Below, piece by piece: positions 1 through 11,062 of a stretch of 64,000 nt of DNA. Source of the stretch: Diphasiastrum complanatum. Lineage: Eukaryota > Streptophyta > Lycopodiopsida > Lycopodiales > Lycopodiaceae. The first letter of the stretch is position 1. Each line of letters starts with the position of its first letter. The translations under genes and the position numbers were made by a program. The notes beneath the pieces are model-generated. The model was not told the origin of the DNA and did not search any database. It worked only from the letters and a program-made list of their open reading frames with translations. The stretch lies in NCBI GenBank assembly GCA_029204225.1, contig CM055104.1, positions 24,877,285 to 24,941,284 on the forward strand, in the 5' to 3' direction.

Positions 1-2235
1 CCACCAAGCAAGTGTCGGGGTCCACCTGCAACCAAAAACAATACATTGTTGTTAGGCAGGTATTGTGCAACTCACTGCATATTTTGAAAGCAAGTCAATT
101 CACCAAAGCATACCAAGAAAAAAGGGGTGATGATGTGACTCACCTCGAGCATCTGACCCTCTCCTCGTGTGCGCCTCAGCATACGGCCGTTGGTGTTCAC
201 AAACACCAACCGCCTACACTGCTCGATGGACAACCTGTTCCTCTTCTGCGTGTGATACAAGGCCCAGGTGCTCCAATTCCGCTCACAAGCTCCTGCAGAA
301 CAGTCCTGTGCAAGGACTCTCTCAGCCAATCGCCTCAGGTCACCTGTGCTGCGCCCGTGGATGCACCACCATGTAACGGGCCTCAGCTGATCCTCCCTCC
401 GCCGACTCTGCTCTCCATCGAAAGGAAACTGGAAGCGCTCAAATGCGAGCAGCTGGCTTGCAATGTTGGCCAGCATCGGACCTATTGGCAAAAGGAAAAA
501 CATGGCACATGTAAGACCCCTCAAATTCAGACACTACCAATAAGTACAATACTGCAGTAACATTGCTACCAAATGATTTCTCACACGTACCTGGTCCGGG
601 CCATACGTGCTCCGTGTACTCCACCCATCCCCGGTGCAGCTCCGGATCGTCCCTCTCTCGTGTAGAGCACCACAAGGGGTGTAACATGTGGGCTACGGCG
701 TGGATGGGTCGGTGGAAGTAGTCCCATCTGGCCTCCCAGATGCGTGAGATCTCGCGCCTCCTGCAGCAGACAAAAACAACAATCACTAAACCATAGCATA
801 AAAGAAACGCATCAGACTCGAGTGAGAAACAACAAACTAGACACTGAAGAGTCATACCTATGCTCGTCCAAGGCTGACAACAGAATCCCCTCGCCGATGC
901 GCTCCATGAACTCGTAAATGAGACCGAGGGTGCACCCCTCACGGTCTACCAGATGCAACACTCTGTAAATGGGTAGTAGGATCCCACTAATCTCCTCAGC
1001 AGCTCTCCAAAACTCGTCGCCGTACACAGTGGACTGGAAAAATGCCGAATGGGGGAGGTCTGTAAAGTTCCGGAAGGCCACGCTGGAAACCATTCGCCGC
1101 AATGCATCCTTCACCACCACCAATTGCTCTAGCACCAAGAAGTAAAACGCAAAGCATGTGGGTGCGGGCTTCTTCAGGTTTAGGGTGGAGAAGGTGCGGA
1201 ACAGGGCCAACACACGCCTCTTCCTGGTGACAAAAGTGACCAGGCGCATGGCCGTAGAAGTGATCTGCAACACAAACACCCAGTAAAAAAGTTTTGACAG
1301 TAGTTGAGATGTGGTTAGCAGCATCGAAGGAAGAAAGCATAGCAAATAGAACAAACTATACCTCTCTGGTCCATGGAAGCGCACACAGGTCATGGATGAG
1401 CAAGTCTATGCAATGTGCAGCACAGGGTGTCCACACAATGCTGGGGTGCTCCCTCATCATAATCTCGCCCATCTGCTTGCAGTTCGAGGCGTTGTCGGTG
1501 ACAACCTGAACCACGTGCTCATCTCCGATGTCAGCAATAACATCTCTAATGACCTCCCATATGAAATCGGCTGTGATGGCGTCACCACCTCGAGTGGCAT
1601 CCACGCCACGTAGGAATACTGTGCCAAGCGGGCAAGAAACCAAGACATTGATGACGGATCGCCGACGAATGTCGGTCCATCCATCGCTCAATATCGTGCA
1701 TCCATACCTGCCGCAAAACACCCATTAGCTACATGCAAAAATTACGGCACCAGTAAATCCTAAACACATGCAAAGAGATTACAAAGTCAAGTTACTTACT
1801 GCTGCCAAGCTGAGCGAATGGAACTCAACTCCCGCGTGATGGTCTCCTCCTCCTGACGAAGCAACCTCCCTCGTAGTGCCTCTCGCCTGGGAGGTGTCCA
1901 TGTAGCATCCACGGCTGCCATCTGTGCACAGAACTCCCTGAACACCCAAGTGTCAGCAACAGCAAAGGCAATGCCGCACTCGTAAAAGAACTGGCCACAC
2001 AGTCGAGTGCAACGTGCCTGCTGCTCTCTCTTCCAACCGCATCGATCAAGGGTCTGCTGCCTGGGCCTAACCCCTCTCTGCTGTGTATATGGTGCTAGTG
2101 GTCTGGCATGCCCAACGGATGGCTGATCTGTGGGTGTGTCACTCTCTCTGGCAACATCTGTCGAAGCATGTGGTGCATCTGCTGCCGAGGAGGAGGGTCG
2201 AGAAGCACCCACTGCTGCTGAACCAACATGTAATG
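1..2235 (-). CDS. hAT-superfamily transposase, six exons, N-terminus lost, runs off window start
   Basis: Cut-and-paste DNA transposase. Exons read on the minus strand: about 2235-1800, 1707-1362, 1264-858, 760-591, 481-144 and 25-1. Every junction has GT-AG ends and keeps the frame. Exon 1 has a low-complexity Ser/Pro linker followed by a helical stretch (motif FFYECGIAFAVADTWVF). Exon 2 carries the DUF659-type core ILSDGWTDIRRRSVINV and VTDNASNCKQMG, with TPCAAHCIDLL near its end. Exons 3-4 hold the insertion domain (WDYFHRPIHAVAHMLHPLW). Exon 5 has the C-terminal dimerisation motif (SAGACERNWSTW, then HTQKRNRLS). This order is typical of plant hAT proteins. The BED zinc finger expected upstream is missing because copia sequence begins at about 2236. 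All the exons that remain are open, so the break looks recent. The C-terminal tail lies outside the window. Confidence 0.8.
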
Positions 2236-2847
2236 ATTGTGATGAAGCATCCTTTGAGGACATCACACTCTTTAGGAAGCTAATAGGCTCCTTAATCTAT
2301 TTGACAATCACTAGACCAGATTTGAGTTATAGTGTAAGCAAGTTAAGTCAATATATGCAAGGTCCCTTGATGCATCATTGGAAAAGTGCCAAGAGAGTGT
2401 TAGATATGTCTCTTCTACTAGATTTTTTGGCATTCTCTATCAAGGATCTAACTTGTACTTGAGAACATTTTTGGATTCAAATGTTGCAGGAGATAAGATG
2501 GATAGAAGATCCATAAGTGCATTTGTCACTTTTCTTTGTGGAGGAGTGATATCTTGGCTTTCCAAAAAGCAAGATACAATTTCTCTTTCCTCTTGTGAAG
2601 CCGAGTACAAGGCATTGACTTCAACAACCAAAGAACTCCTATGGCTAAGAATACTTTTGGTGGAACTACAGGTCCTAAAGGCCGAGGAGATCCCTTGCAT
2701 CTATTGTGACAATCAAGCATCTCAGCAAATTGCTACCAATCTGATCTTCCATGCTAGAACTATTGAGATAGCTCATCACTTTGTGAGGGAGAAGGTGCAA
2801 TCCAAGGAGGTTCAACTTCATCATGTGCCTTCATCCGAGTGCATAGC

Positions 2848-3124
2848 TGTTGCGGAATGTTTAGTTGCAAGCCACGCACAGGAAAGTGTTTGGGCTTGAG
2901 CGCCCAGAGAAGGCCTTGAGAATTCTGAATATCCCATAAGTAACTACTTGCCATGAATTCTCCCATATATAAGTTGGGGCTTCTCTATATCCTCTATCCC
3001 CTGATACTAGCCCTTTTGGGGGTTAGACGAATGGCAGGTGGCTAGGCAACTGGGGTTGGGATCCCAGTACGTGGCTCACGTGGGTACGTGTGTGTGCGTG
3101 GCCCTGAGGCCCAAATTCTTTACA
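2848..3124 (+). repeat. TRIM 5' LTR
   Basis: First of the two 277-bp terminal repeats. It differs from the 3' copy at about a dozen or more positions plus small indels, so the insertion is not very recent. A TATA-like CCCATATATAAG lies near 2961. Confidence 0.85.
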
Positions 3125-3177
3125 TGGTATCAGAGCCAGTGGGGGGTTCCTTTGCCTGTGCTTGCTTGAGTGGGGGC

Positions 3178-3454
3178 TTTGCGGAATGTTTAGTTGCAAG
3201 CCACGCACATGAAAGTGCCATGGGCTTGAGCGCCCAGAGAAGGCCTTGAGAATTCTGAATATCCCATAGATAACTACTTGCCATGAACTCTCCCATGTAT
3301 AGGTTGGGGCTTCTCTATATCCTCTATCCCCTGGTACCAGCCCTTTTGGGGGTTAGACAAACGGCGGGTGGCTAGGCGACTGGGGTTGGGATCCCAGTAT
3401 GCGGCTCGCATGGGTACGTGTGTGTGCGTGGCCCTAAGGCCCAAATTATTTACA
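3178..3454 (+). repeat. TRIM 3' LTR
   Basis: Second terminal repeat. Its first bases read TTTGCGG where the 5' LTR has TGTTGCGG, so one terminal base has been lost. It ends TTTACA directly before the ATAGC target copy. Confidence 0.85.
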
Positions 3455-3569
3455 ATAGCTGATATCTTAACCAAACCTTTGGCTAAAGATTAATTTTTCA
3501 ATTTAAGAAATGCTCTTGGAGTTGTAGATATGTGTACATTAGACTTGCCAAGTTAGAAGCGAGGAGGAG

Positions 3570-4421
3570 TGTTAAAATATCACTTCCAACTTGTTGTATC
3601 TTGTAGATCTCAAGTTATTTGAGCTTGATACGATCTCACACATGTGGAGTCTATTTCCACGTGTGAAAGAATGTACATAAGTCATTTTTATTAAGTTAGA
3701 TTGGTTTAGCTTGATCTACACTAGTGTGAAATTGACCTTTGAATAGAATCTTGAAAATGGTCAAATTGGTCAAACTTTTTGTAAATAGATTGGACTTCCA
3801 TGTGAATGAGTTAGTACTCACACATGTCAATATACCATTCACACGTGTGGATAAGCTTCTAGAAGATAAGATAGGAAGATTCCATTAGATCCTATTTTAT
3901 AGAGAATATTCCTATGAATGTGGAAGACTAGCTTTTTGTTTTCTACCCAAAGAGAATAGTCAACTTTGGAAAATGAGCACATATGACTCCCATTGGTGGA
4001 TCTGAATGACTAGGTACTCTTCACACGTGTGAAGACCTGCTAGACAGTACACAGCTCGTGGATGTACTTGATCTATAAAGAGATCAACCAAATCAATAAC
4101 AAGTCGATGTGACATTGGCAAATTCTAGTTTTGTTGAGATTTCCACATTTGTCTTGAGTTTTGATGAATGAAATGCATTTGAATGTTAATGTACTTTACA
4201 ATCTGTAAACAGGCCGTATATGTACTGTCCTCCACACGTGTGAGGCCGCTCATCCCATGTTTTTGATCATTTGATCCATTGCTCTTGCTTAAATCATAGT
4301 GTAAATCATCTAGATCAAGATCCAACATCTAGAACTTGATAGATCTTTGGATTAAGCAATCAATAACTCTTAATGATTGATAGTACAATCAATATTTGTC
4401 CTTTTTCTCTGAAAATTGACA
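3570..4421 (+). repeat. Copia 3' LTR, 852 bp (family shared with 19249-20100)
   Basis: It starts TGTTAAAATATC right after the polypurine tract GAGGAGGAG (3561-3569) and ends GAAAATTGACA. The same LTR of identical length lies inverted at 19249-20100. It contains several CACACGTGTG or one-mismatch palindromes (near 3651, 3840, 4022 and 4233). No matching target duplication can be seen because the 5' half of the element is gone. Confidence 0.85.
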
Positions 4422-4439
4422 ATTGTTGCATTTCCTATT

Positions 4440-5215
4440 GGAGAAATGTTTCAACTTCTGCCACCATGAGATTCACCTAGGCTACTTGAGGAATATTTGG
4501 CCCTGGTGGTGTTGGTAGTGCCATTCTTTGTTGTTGAGGGCTTGGTCCAAGCCTTGGTGCTGCATTAGGTGCTCCTTGATGGTAATCATAAGAGGTCTGG
4601 AATTGAGCTCTCTTTTGTTGTATGATCCATGGGTTGTAGGGTCAATATGCAGTGTCGTGTGAGGATGCATTACATAGATGACAATATTTGTGTGTCAGCT
4701 TCAAATGCCGCTTTAGTATCTGATCCTGGGTACAAATGGAAAACCAAACATTGTCCCGTTGAGGATACTGCTACTGATAAGGATCTGGTTGTGGTGCTAC
4801 AGTAGTCTGAAGAGCCTTCAATTTTTGGTCAAATTGGACTGTGAGCTGCTCCATCTGTTGTTTGTGTAACTTCGTGACTTGTTCCATCATGGATTCATTG
4901 GAAAAGCTCGTAGAGGCTGATGTTGATGCAATTGGAGTTGAAGCATGAAGAGATGTAGTTCTTGGTGTAGAATCATCATCTGATCCTTCGTCTTCTTCTG
5001 TCATTGCGTCTTCCATAGCTTCGTGCAATGTGGCATATTGCTCCCGTCTTTTTAGCTCTCGTCAGTAGCTTCTAGGTAGTCTCGCTAGAAACCACATAAT
5101 GACCACATGATCAGGAGTAAGCTCTGCATTACCCTCGGATCTCAGGTGTTTGATCCGTTCGATGTAGTCTCTGACCCTTTCTCTTTTTCCCGTCTTGATT
5201 TTGCTAAGCAAGAGG
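4440..5215 (-). pseudogene. Ty3-type gag fragment
   Basis: Read on the minus strand: KIKTGKRERVRDYIERIKHL, a gag core typical of Ty3 elements, then DHVVMWFLARLPRSY, a stop, LHEAMEDAM, a long acidic/serine linker with a Gln-rich helix (KLHKQQMEQL), and a degenerate zinc knuckle (CHLCNASSHDTAY). A Gln/Pro-rich segment follows (QFQTSYDYHQG, SPQQQRM). Several stop codons interrupt it. No LTR or pol is attached, so it is a decayed piece. Confidence 0.6.
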
Positions 5216-5983
5216 AACCTAATCCATCTCCACTAATTTGATCATAACTTTCTCAATATTGATCCAAATCAAACAAAATCAGTACCTCTAAAAATCTACA
5301 ACAAGCTCTATCAGCCTATAGTATTAAATCAATGATTGGAGGTGATTTGATAGGTCAAGTTAATCACAGAATAGGTCTAAAAATTTTGAAAAAAGAAAAA
5401 CTAACAAAACTAGAGCTACAAATCAAGATTTGTCATAACTTCTTGGATACTAATCCAAATGACCTGCCATATGGATCAGATCAATGCTAAAACAATGCTA
5501 TAAAGTCTTATGGAAAGAAACTTGAAATAAAAACTCAAATCAAATCTGAAAAATCCAAATCAAGTGAAAGCAAAATTCTAGTCACCTATTTTGATAGCTT
5601 TTGAAAAAAGTGCAATAACTTTTGCATCTCTTACCCAAATGGCTTGAAAATTGGTGCAAATTGCCAGAATTTTAAAAAAATTTGTAGATTTTATCCAAGT
5701 GAAAGAGAAGCACTTCAATCTTTCAGCTTTGAAGTTTTGTTTTTGTTGTAATTTTTTTTTGAATTCTTCATTTTGAAGTTCAATTTAAAAAAAAATAAAA
5801 AAACTAACCCTGCCTACCATTCCAGCCATAACCTAAGCGACCTAAACCTAACCTAACCTAATTCTAATTCACCCCCTCTCTCTCTCCACGACTCGGTTAC
5901 TTTCTCATTATTTTGCTGCAGCAGCAGCATTATCAAGCAATCTCACACAATCCATGTCACATGATTCACCTCTTGAAGGCCTT
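5216..5983. other. No gene seen; AT-rich untranslated retroelement-like sequence
   Basis: Long A/T runs and phrases such as ATCATAACTTT recur. There is a CCTAACCT-rich patch near 5840-5865 and a CT run near 5874-5888. No coding frame, LTR end or primer site could be supported. Confidence 0.5.
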
Positions 5984-6261
5984 GAAGTTAGAATTAAAGT
6001 TAGAATCACTGTGTTACTGTACTGTGGGTCCTATCAGTGGATAAGGATCAGTTGGCCTAGCCATGAGGTAAGTCGACGGGACACGCATCCCGCCAACGGC
6101 AACCTGGGTCATGCATGGGTTGCTTGAGTGAACAACTATATGTACAATGTAATTTCATTTTGAGAAATACAGTTACTATGTGAGCTTGCTGAGGAGAGTG
6201 ATTTTCTGTCTGTGTTACTGTGTAGCATGATCTGTGTTCTTGTGCAAAGCAAATTCTAAGT
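5984..6261 (+). repeat. Copia 5' LTR, about 278 bp (ends approximate)
   Basis: The end is placed by the primer site that begins at 6262. The start is placed by an inverted match: GTTAGAATT near 5987 against AATTCTAAG at 6250-6260. Usual TG...CA termini are not clear, so the ends may be off by several bases. Confidence 0.5.
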
Positions 6262-6274
6262 TGGTATCAGAGCC
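6262..6274 (+). promoter_or_regulatory. Primer binding site, initiator-Met tRNA
   Basis: TGGTATCAGAGCC, complementary to the 3' end of plant initiator-Met tRNA, immediately downstream of the LTR. Confidence 0.85.
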
Positions 6275-7557
6275 GTACAGGGAGTGTACACAGTACAGTG
6301 TCACCATTGAAGAGAGCTTTGGGAGTACTATCTTTTGAGAGTTCAGGGTTTTACGACGGGTTGAAGACGGAAAGAGAAGCACTGGTGCACGATTTCTAAT
6401 TTATAGAGGCTTGCTAAGCTCAGCAGAGGGATTATTAGCCTATGCATAGCATCATTCAGGAAAAAAATTGGTGAAAGATTGACAATTTCGAAGCCAGCTG
6501 AATATTGAAACCAGACTTGGGGTTACGATTTTTATACATAACTGGTGATTTCTTCGCTGTTTGTGCACCGTTTTGGATGTCGTAAGGACATGAAGGAAGC
6601 TAATCACACTGTCAATCAGCCATGGAGAGATTCTGAGGTTTATGTCAGAGATTTGTCTTCAGACAGTTAACCTAGCAGATTTGCGATAAAAAGGTGAAAA
6701 AGCCACTTTGTCAAGTTGAGCTAAAATCATCGTTTCTCCATGGAATTTCCTGACTGAACACTCTACATTCATGGATTCAGTAGAGCGACCCTGCTCCAGG
6801 CCTCAGATCGTGCTCAAAATGATCCATAGGAGAGCTTGATCTGATAGTTTTTAGAGAAGGGAGGCGCGGCCACAGGCAGGGAAGTCGCGGACTGTTCATG
6901 CGCCCAACGAGATGAACAACTTAGTGTACCGAAGACCATAGCATCTGCAGGAGTTTGGTTCGATGCCCAGATGTACTTTGAACCTTTAGATGAGGTGTCA
7001 AATGAATCAACGGTCCAGAATATGTGATGGGAGAGAAATTTGAACCACAAGATTTGGTTCAGCCATTGGATGAGCTTTGAACAAGGCCCTGAAGAATTGA
7101 AGTGCATTATGGCCTTCAACTTCATTAAAAATTTTCATACTGAAAGTTGAGTTGAAGAGTGAAGTTTCTTCAAAGTGAAGAAACAATTCAAAAGCTAGAA
7201 AAGTCCCTATTTTTGGGTCCTTTGCCCGTTTTGACCCAAACGAAAGGCTATAACCTCCAAACGAAGGGCACCCGGACTGTACCTGCAAGTACGGTACAGC
7301 AAAACAGAGTGGTTGCAGAAGAGAAAGTGTTCGGAGTACGCCAAAAGTAGTTTCACCATTCCACTGGGCACGTTGTTGGGAGTTGACGACTGAGTGCATT
7401 TCGGAAGGCGACGCCAATTTGGCTTTCAAATTGGTGGAAAAGCGGCGAGTGGCTTGGTAAGAAAAAAAGTGCAGGTCATTATTTTCAACTTCTGACATCA
7501 CTGTTGGCCTCGACATACTGTTCTTAGTCTAAGGCAGAAGTTTCAAGCAGTTTTGCG
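6275..7557 (+). other. Long untranslated leader of the copia element
   Basis: About 1.3 kb between primer site and gag start. Open frames on the minus strand here (up to 169 codons) show no motif and are probably chance. No gene is supported. Confidence 0.5.
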
Positions 7558-8853
7558 ATGGCAAACATGGGAGAGTCCATTTTGAGTGAAAGTAGCAAAT
7601 TGGACGGGATTTCCAACTATGCAGTGTGGAAATTCAAAATGAAAAACATATTGATGGAGAAAGATGTGTGGGAAGTCGTCACAGTCATGAGAGAAGGCCG
7701 CCAAATGACACAGACATCAAAGTCTTCGACAAAAAGATGAGGAAGGCTTTGACCTTCATTAACTTGTCAGTGAAGGATCACATCATTACCCACATTTGTG
7801 ATGCTATTACACCCAGACAGGCATGGGATGTGCTAAAGGAGCAGTTCGAGACGTCAAATCCGTCAAGAATCATGTTTCTGAAGTCAAAGTTGAATAGTGC
7901 CCGCATGGAGCAAGGAGAGCACATTCAGACGTACATGACCAGAATCAACAATGAGAGATGAACTGCATTCTATTGGAGAGCGCATACGTGATGTGGAGCT
8001 GGTGCATAATGCACTATGTGGCATTGCAGAACCCTATCAGATGTTTGTGAGCGGAATAGCATCAAGAGAAAGATTGCCAACCTTTGACGATCTCACAGGA
8101 ATCTTGATGCAGCAAGAGCAACAATGAGAAGTGGTGAAAGCTAGACGTCAAAAAACTGATGATCAGGCACTTGCGACACGCCAAAAACAAGGCAAGGGCA
8201 AGGGCAAGAAGAAGACTAAGCAGCAATTTTCCAAGTCTTAGGAGAATGAGGGATCTTCCAGCAAAATTAAGAAGAAAGACAAGTGCTTCCATTGTGGTAA
8301 AAAGGGCCATTGGAAGAGTGAATGTCGCAAATTCCTGGCGGAACAAGGCAAGGGGAAACCAAAACAAGTAGGTAACCTTGTCGATGAAGGTGAGATTGAA
8401 GACTCTAGCATCTTCATATCTGTATTGTCATCTAATCAATATGATCAAGCATGGTATATTGAATCAGGAGCCACAAGACACATGACAGGTAACAAGAATT
8501 GGTTCAGTAGTTTGAAGGTGTTGGATAATGGAACATCTGTTTCACAAGCAAATGGTGAGGTGTGCATGATCAAGGGGATAGGCATAGTTTCGATCCAACT
8601 ACGTGATGGCAAAAGTAGGATGATCAGGGAGGTACTTTACGTACCAGGTTTGAAGAAAAATCTACTTTCCATTGGAGTCATTATTGATCAAAAGTTGAAA
8701 GTAGAATTCGCCCATGATCGTTGCTTTGTGAAGGATGCGAACCAAAAGTTCAAAGTTATTGCGAATGGAGTAAGAGAGCCCAATACAAAATTGTACATGT
8801 TGAATGCTACAATCAAGGGGCAATGTTGTAAAGCTGACTCGGGTGCTCTGTAA
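7558..8853 (+). pseudogene. Ty1/copia gag-protease, frameshifted
   Basis: Gag starts MANMGESILSESSKLDG with the copia motif NYAVWKFKMKNILMEKDVW (UBN2-type gag). A frameshift occurs near 7700, a second near 7955, and stop codons at about 8128 and 8240. The zinc knuckle CFHCGKKGHWKSEC lies at about 8284-8325. The protease active site reads WYIESGATRHMTG (about 8452): Glu replaces the usual Asp of D-S-G, which should kill catalysis. REVLYVPGLKKNLLSIG follows. The element is cut at 8922 by a Ty3 LTR; integrase, polymerase and RNase H are not seen downstream. Confidence 0.8.
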
Positions 8854-8921
8854 GACTCAAAGGGGTGACACTCTCTAAGGTCCCAGAGCAAGTTAGAACG
8901 TCAAGGACTGAGCCTCCGACC

Positions 8922-9731
8922 TGTGGTGAGCCAGTCAAGTAGTCACAAGTCATGAGCTAGCTCTGGAGCTCGAGTCATGGCCTAGTTAGAAAAGCAAGTT
9001 GATTTGGCCGCCGGGACGGCTCCCGGGACCCATGTCCGGGAGCTAGACTGATTCTGCCAGGCTTGCCAGGCTTAATCAGCAAAATAAAAACTAAGTCCTA
9101 AAAAACGTGCTTTACCAGAAAGCACTATGTTTCAAACCAGAGGGGGTGCGCCGAATCACAGCAGAACTATAGGGGAAGTCCGGCAGACAGAAACTTGGGC
9201 AGCTCAACCAACACCAGGAATCCAGTCGCCAGGTCTTAGCTCCCTCTACCAGCACGAGCCAGGCACAATGCCCAGCATGTGTTGGTGGCCCCGAGATCGG
9301 TCAGTCTATGTATGAATGTAACGTCTTCCAAATCTAATAAAGTTGATCCTTGGGGATGATTACCATTTCGGTTTCGCCTCCGGGACTGGTCCAAGTGGAA
9401 GGACCCTTACTACAACCTTTTTGCGTCGCTGGCGCCTAAGGGTCCCTGTCATCGACATGGGGCTTGTCGCTATGCCAATCGGTCAGTTTGGCAACCACTA
9501 TGCTTTGGGTTTCATGTGTGGCTTGTCTTTGCCTTTGGTTACCTTTTGTGGACGGATTCTGAGTTGGCTTTCGGGTTGGTTGGGATTCCAGTTTTCTTAA
9601 GTCTGAATGGTTAAGCTTGTCACGTTTCTGAGTTGGCTTTTACGTAAGTGCATGATGAATGAATGTTAGACTTAAGTGCGTGTTGGGGAAACCGCTCAAG
9701 TCCCAGTGCCCTTTGAGGCACCAGCGCAACA
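8922..9731 (+). repeat. Ty3-type 5' LTR, 810 bp
   Basis: It begins TGTGGTGAGCCAG and ends GCGCAACA. It is repeated with moderate divergence at 49690-50487. A primer site follows within 2 bp. It interrupts copia sequence on its left. Confidence 0.8.
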
Positions 9732-9733
9732 TG

Positions 9734-9746
9734 TGGTATCAGGGCC
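9734..9746 (+). promoter_or_regulatory. Primer binding site of the Ty3-type element
   Basis: TGGTATCAGGGCC, one mismatch from the perfect initiator-Met complement. Confidence 0.75.
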
Positions 9747-9789
9747 GAGATACCAAGAGAACCACGAGCGCGAAACACGGAAGGCCCAA

Positions 9790-10188
9790 GGAAGACTGCC
9801 AAAGTGAAAGCACCACCTACTTTCAAAGGAGAGCATGACATTTGAGTTGTGGAAGATTGGTTGTTTCACATGGACCATTACTTCCGTCTGATGAACACTC
9901 CCGAGAAAGAAAGAACTGACTTGGCATTAGCATATTTTGAGGGCTACACTACAAACTGGTACCGGATGGCAGAAATGCATTTTCAGACATGGGACGCATT
10001 CAAAGCCGCGTTACGAGGGGAGTTCATACCGAAGGATTCACACATGAGATTAAGGACATAATTATCGGGGCTCAAACAGAAAGGGTCATTGCGAGAGTAC
10101 CTCAATAAATTCAGACAGAGTGTATGGGTTATTGAAGATATGTCCGAGGCGGACAAAACTCATTACCTATTGTCTGGAATGCAATCTT
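9790..10188 (+). pseudogene. Ty3 gag, first part (split by a 5.7-kb insertion)
   Basis: The motifs VVEDWLFHMDHYFRLMNTP, YFEGYTTNWYRM and LRGEFIPKDSHMRLRT, then (after a stop at 10060) LREYLNKFRQSV, form the retrotransposon gag core. The segment before it is shortened compared with the copy at 47471-48236. The frame stops at GMQSL, where the non-autonomous element begins, and resumes at about 15898. Confidence 0.75.
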
Positions 10189-11053
10189 TGTGAAATTTCA
10201 GAGAAATAAAGACCAAGAATGGATCTACATCAGATCCTCAAGAGGTTTTGGAAGCTAGATTACATGATCTACTAATCAACCAATGATTAGATCTAGAATT
10301 AGATCAATTCCCCATCAAAAATCTAGCAAGAACAACAAGCAAATGATTAAACTTGAGACCTACTGCCTTCACACGTGTGAAGAACAGTACCTGTACGGAA
10401 TTACAGCAGAGAGCGAAGTACACAAGTGTTAGAAAGCAATAGAACCATAAAATCACAACACAAATATGAGAATACTCAAGATATGCCTCCAAAACCAAGA
10501 TCTTGCCTCATTGATTTCTCAAAGTGGATCCATCATGGATTAAATACAAAAATCATCATACTCTCTCTCTAAGACACTTCCAGCACGTGTGAGACAGGTC
10601 ATAGTGCTTATCCATATCCACTTTGGCTAAGATTCCATTAATTTGCCACATCATCATTGGTGGCTAGTGTTGACCTTCTAGATTCCTACAAATTAGGAGA
10701 TAGGTCCTACAATCTAGGAGATTTGACTTTTGACATGTATGAAATCTATATACAATGGATCTGAACTTTCTATATGATATTTCACACGTGGGAGACCACT
10801 CCTACCCATGTGATATAGCATTTTCTACCACTAGAATGGTGCCAAGTGTCATAATACTACTAAACTAGTTTTTGGCCAATTTAGCCACTAGTTTCCAATT
10901 TAAATGATATGTACAACATTTATGATCTATCTAAATGACTTAGGCATAGATTTCACACGTGGGAACAGGCTCCACACATGTCTAATGATGATAGGTACAA
11001 GTCATTATGGTATTTACAAGATTTAACCAAGTTAGCTTTTGCCAATTTTAACA
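10189..11053 (-). repeat. 3' LTR of the non-autonomous element
   Basis: 865 bp. It contains CTTCACACGTGTGAAG (about 10369-10384) and further CACGTG-core motifs near 10584, 10784 and 10957. Confidence 0.9.
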
Positions 11054-11062
11054 CTCCTCCTC
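11054..11062 (-). other. Polypurine tract
   Basis: GAGGAGGAG in element orientation, directly next to the 3' LTR. It would prime second-strand synthesis. Confidence 0.75.

Larger units (their letters stand above)
2848..3454 (+). mobile_element. TRIM: miniature LTR retrotransposon, 607 bp, complete
   Basis: Two direct repeats of 277 bp (2848-3124 and 3178-3454) flank only 53 bp. The internal segment starts exactly with TGGTATCAGAGCC (3125), the initiator-Met tRNA primer site, and ends with the purine-rich GAGTGGGGG that precedes the second repeat. The repeats start TGTTGCGGAAT (second copy TTTGCGGAAT) and end TTTACA. The 5-bp target duplication ATAGC lies at 2843-2847 and 3455-3459. Removing the element restores the copia RNase H frame. 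It has no coding capacity and must depend on other elements for its enzymes. Confidence 0.88.
2236..3492 (+). pseudogene. Ty1/copia reverse transcriptase end and RNase H, interrupted by a TRIM
   Basis: This is the 3' end of a copia polyprotein, out of frame in places. Visible motifs are SFEDITLFRKLIGSLIYLTI and TRPDLSYSVSKLSQYM (end of the polymerase), then RNase H signatures AGDKMDRRSISAF, SSCEAEYKALTS and CDNQAS, and the terminal HFVREKV and HVPSSECIA. After SSECIA the frame is broken by the miniature element at 2848-3454. It resumes at 3455 with ADILTKPLAKD and a stop. The upstream gag, protease, integrase and most of the polymerase are absent; the fragment abuts the hAT gene directly. Nearly the same segment is present at 27060-27718. 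Confidence 0.85.

Noticed and set aside
12-560. 182-codon plus-strand frame at the window start
   Set aside because: It lies antisense to hAT exons whose splice sites and motifs are clear; no motif in the plus frame.
2848-3124. Cassandra-type TRIM
   Set aside because: Cassandra LTRs carry a 5S rRNA-like promoter; no such sequence is visible here.
3125-3137. tRNA gene remnants at GGCTCTGATACCA/TGGTATCAGAGCC sites
   Set aside because: Only 12-13 bases matching the tRNA 3' end occur, always at LTR borders; these are primer sites.
5830-5865. Telomere-like CCTAAACCTAACCT stretch
   Set aside because: Units are irregular and few; the plant repeat CCCTAAA is not repeated in register.
7007-7516. 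169-codon minus-strand frame in the copia leader
   Set aside because: No recognisable domain, and it lies in the untranslated leader between primer site and gag of a plus-strand element.
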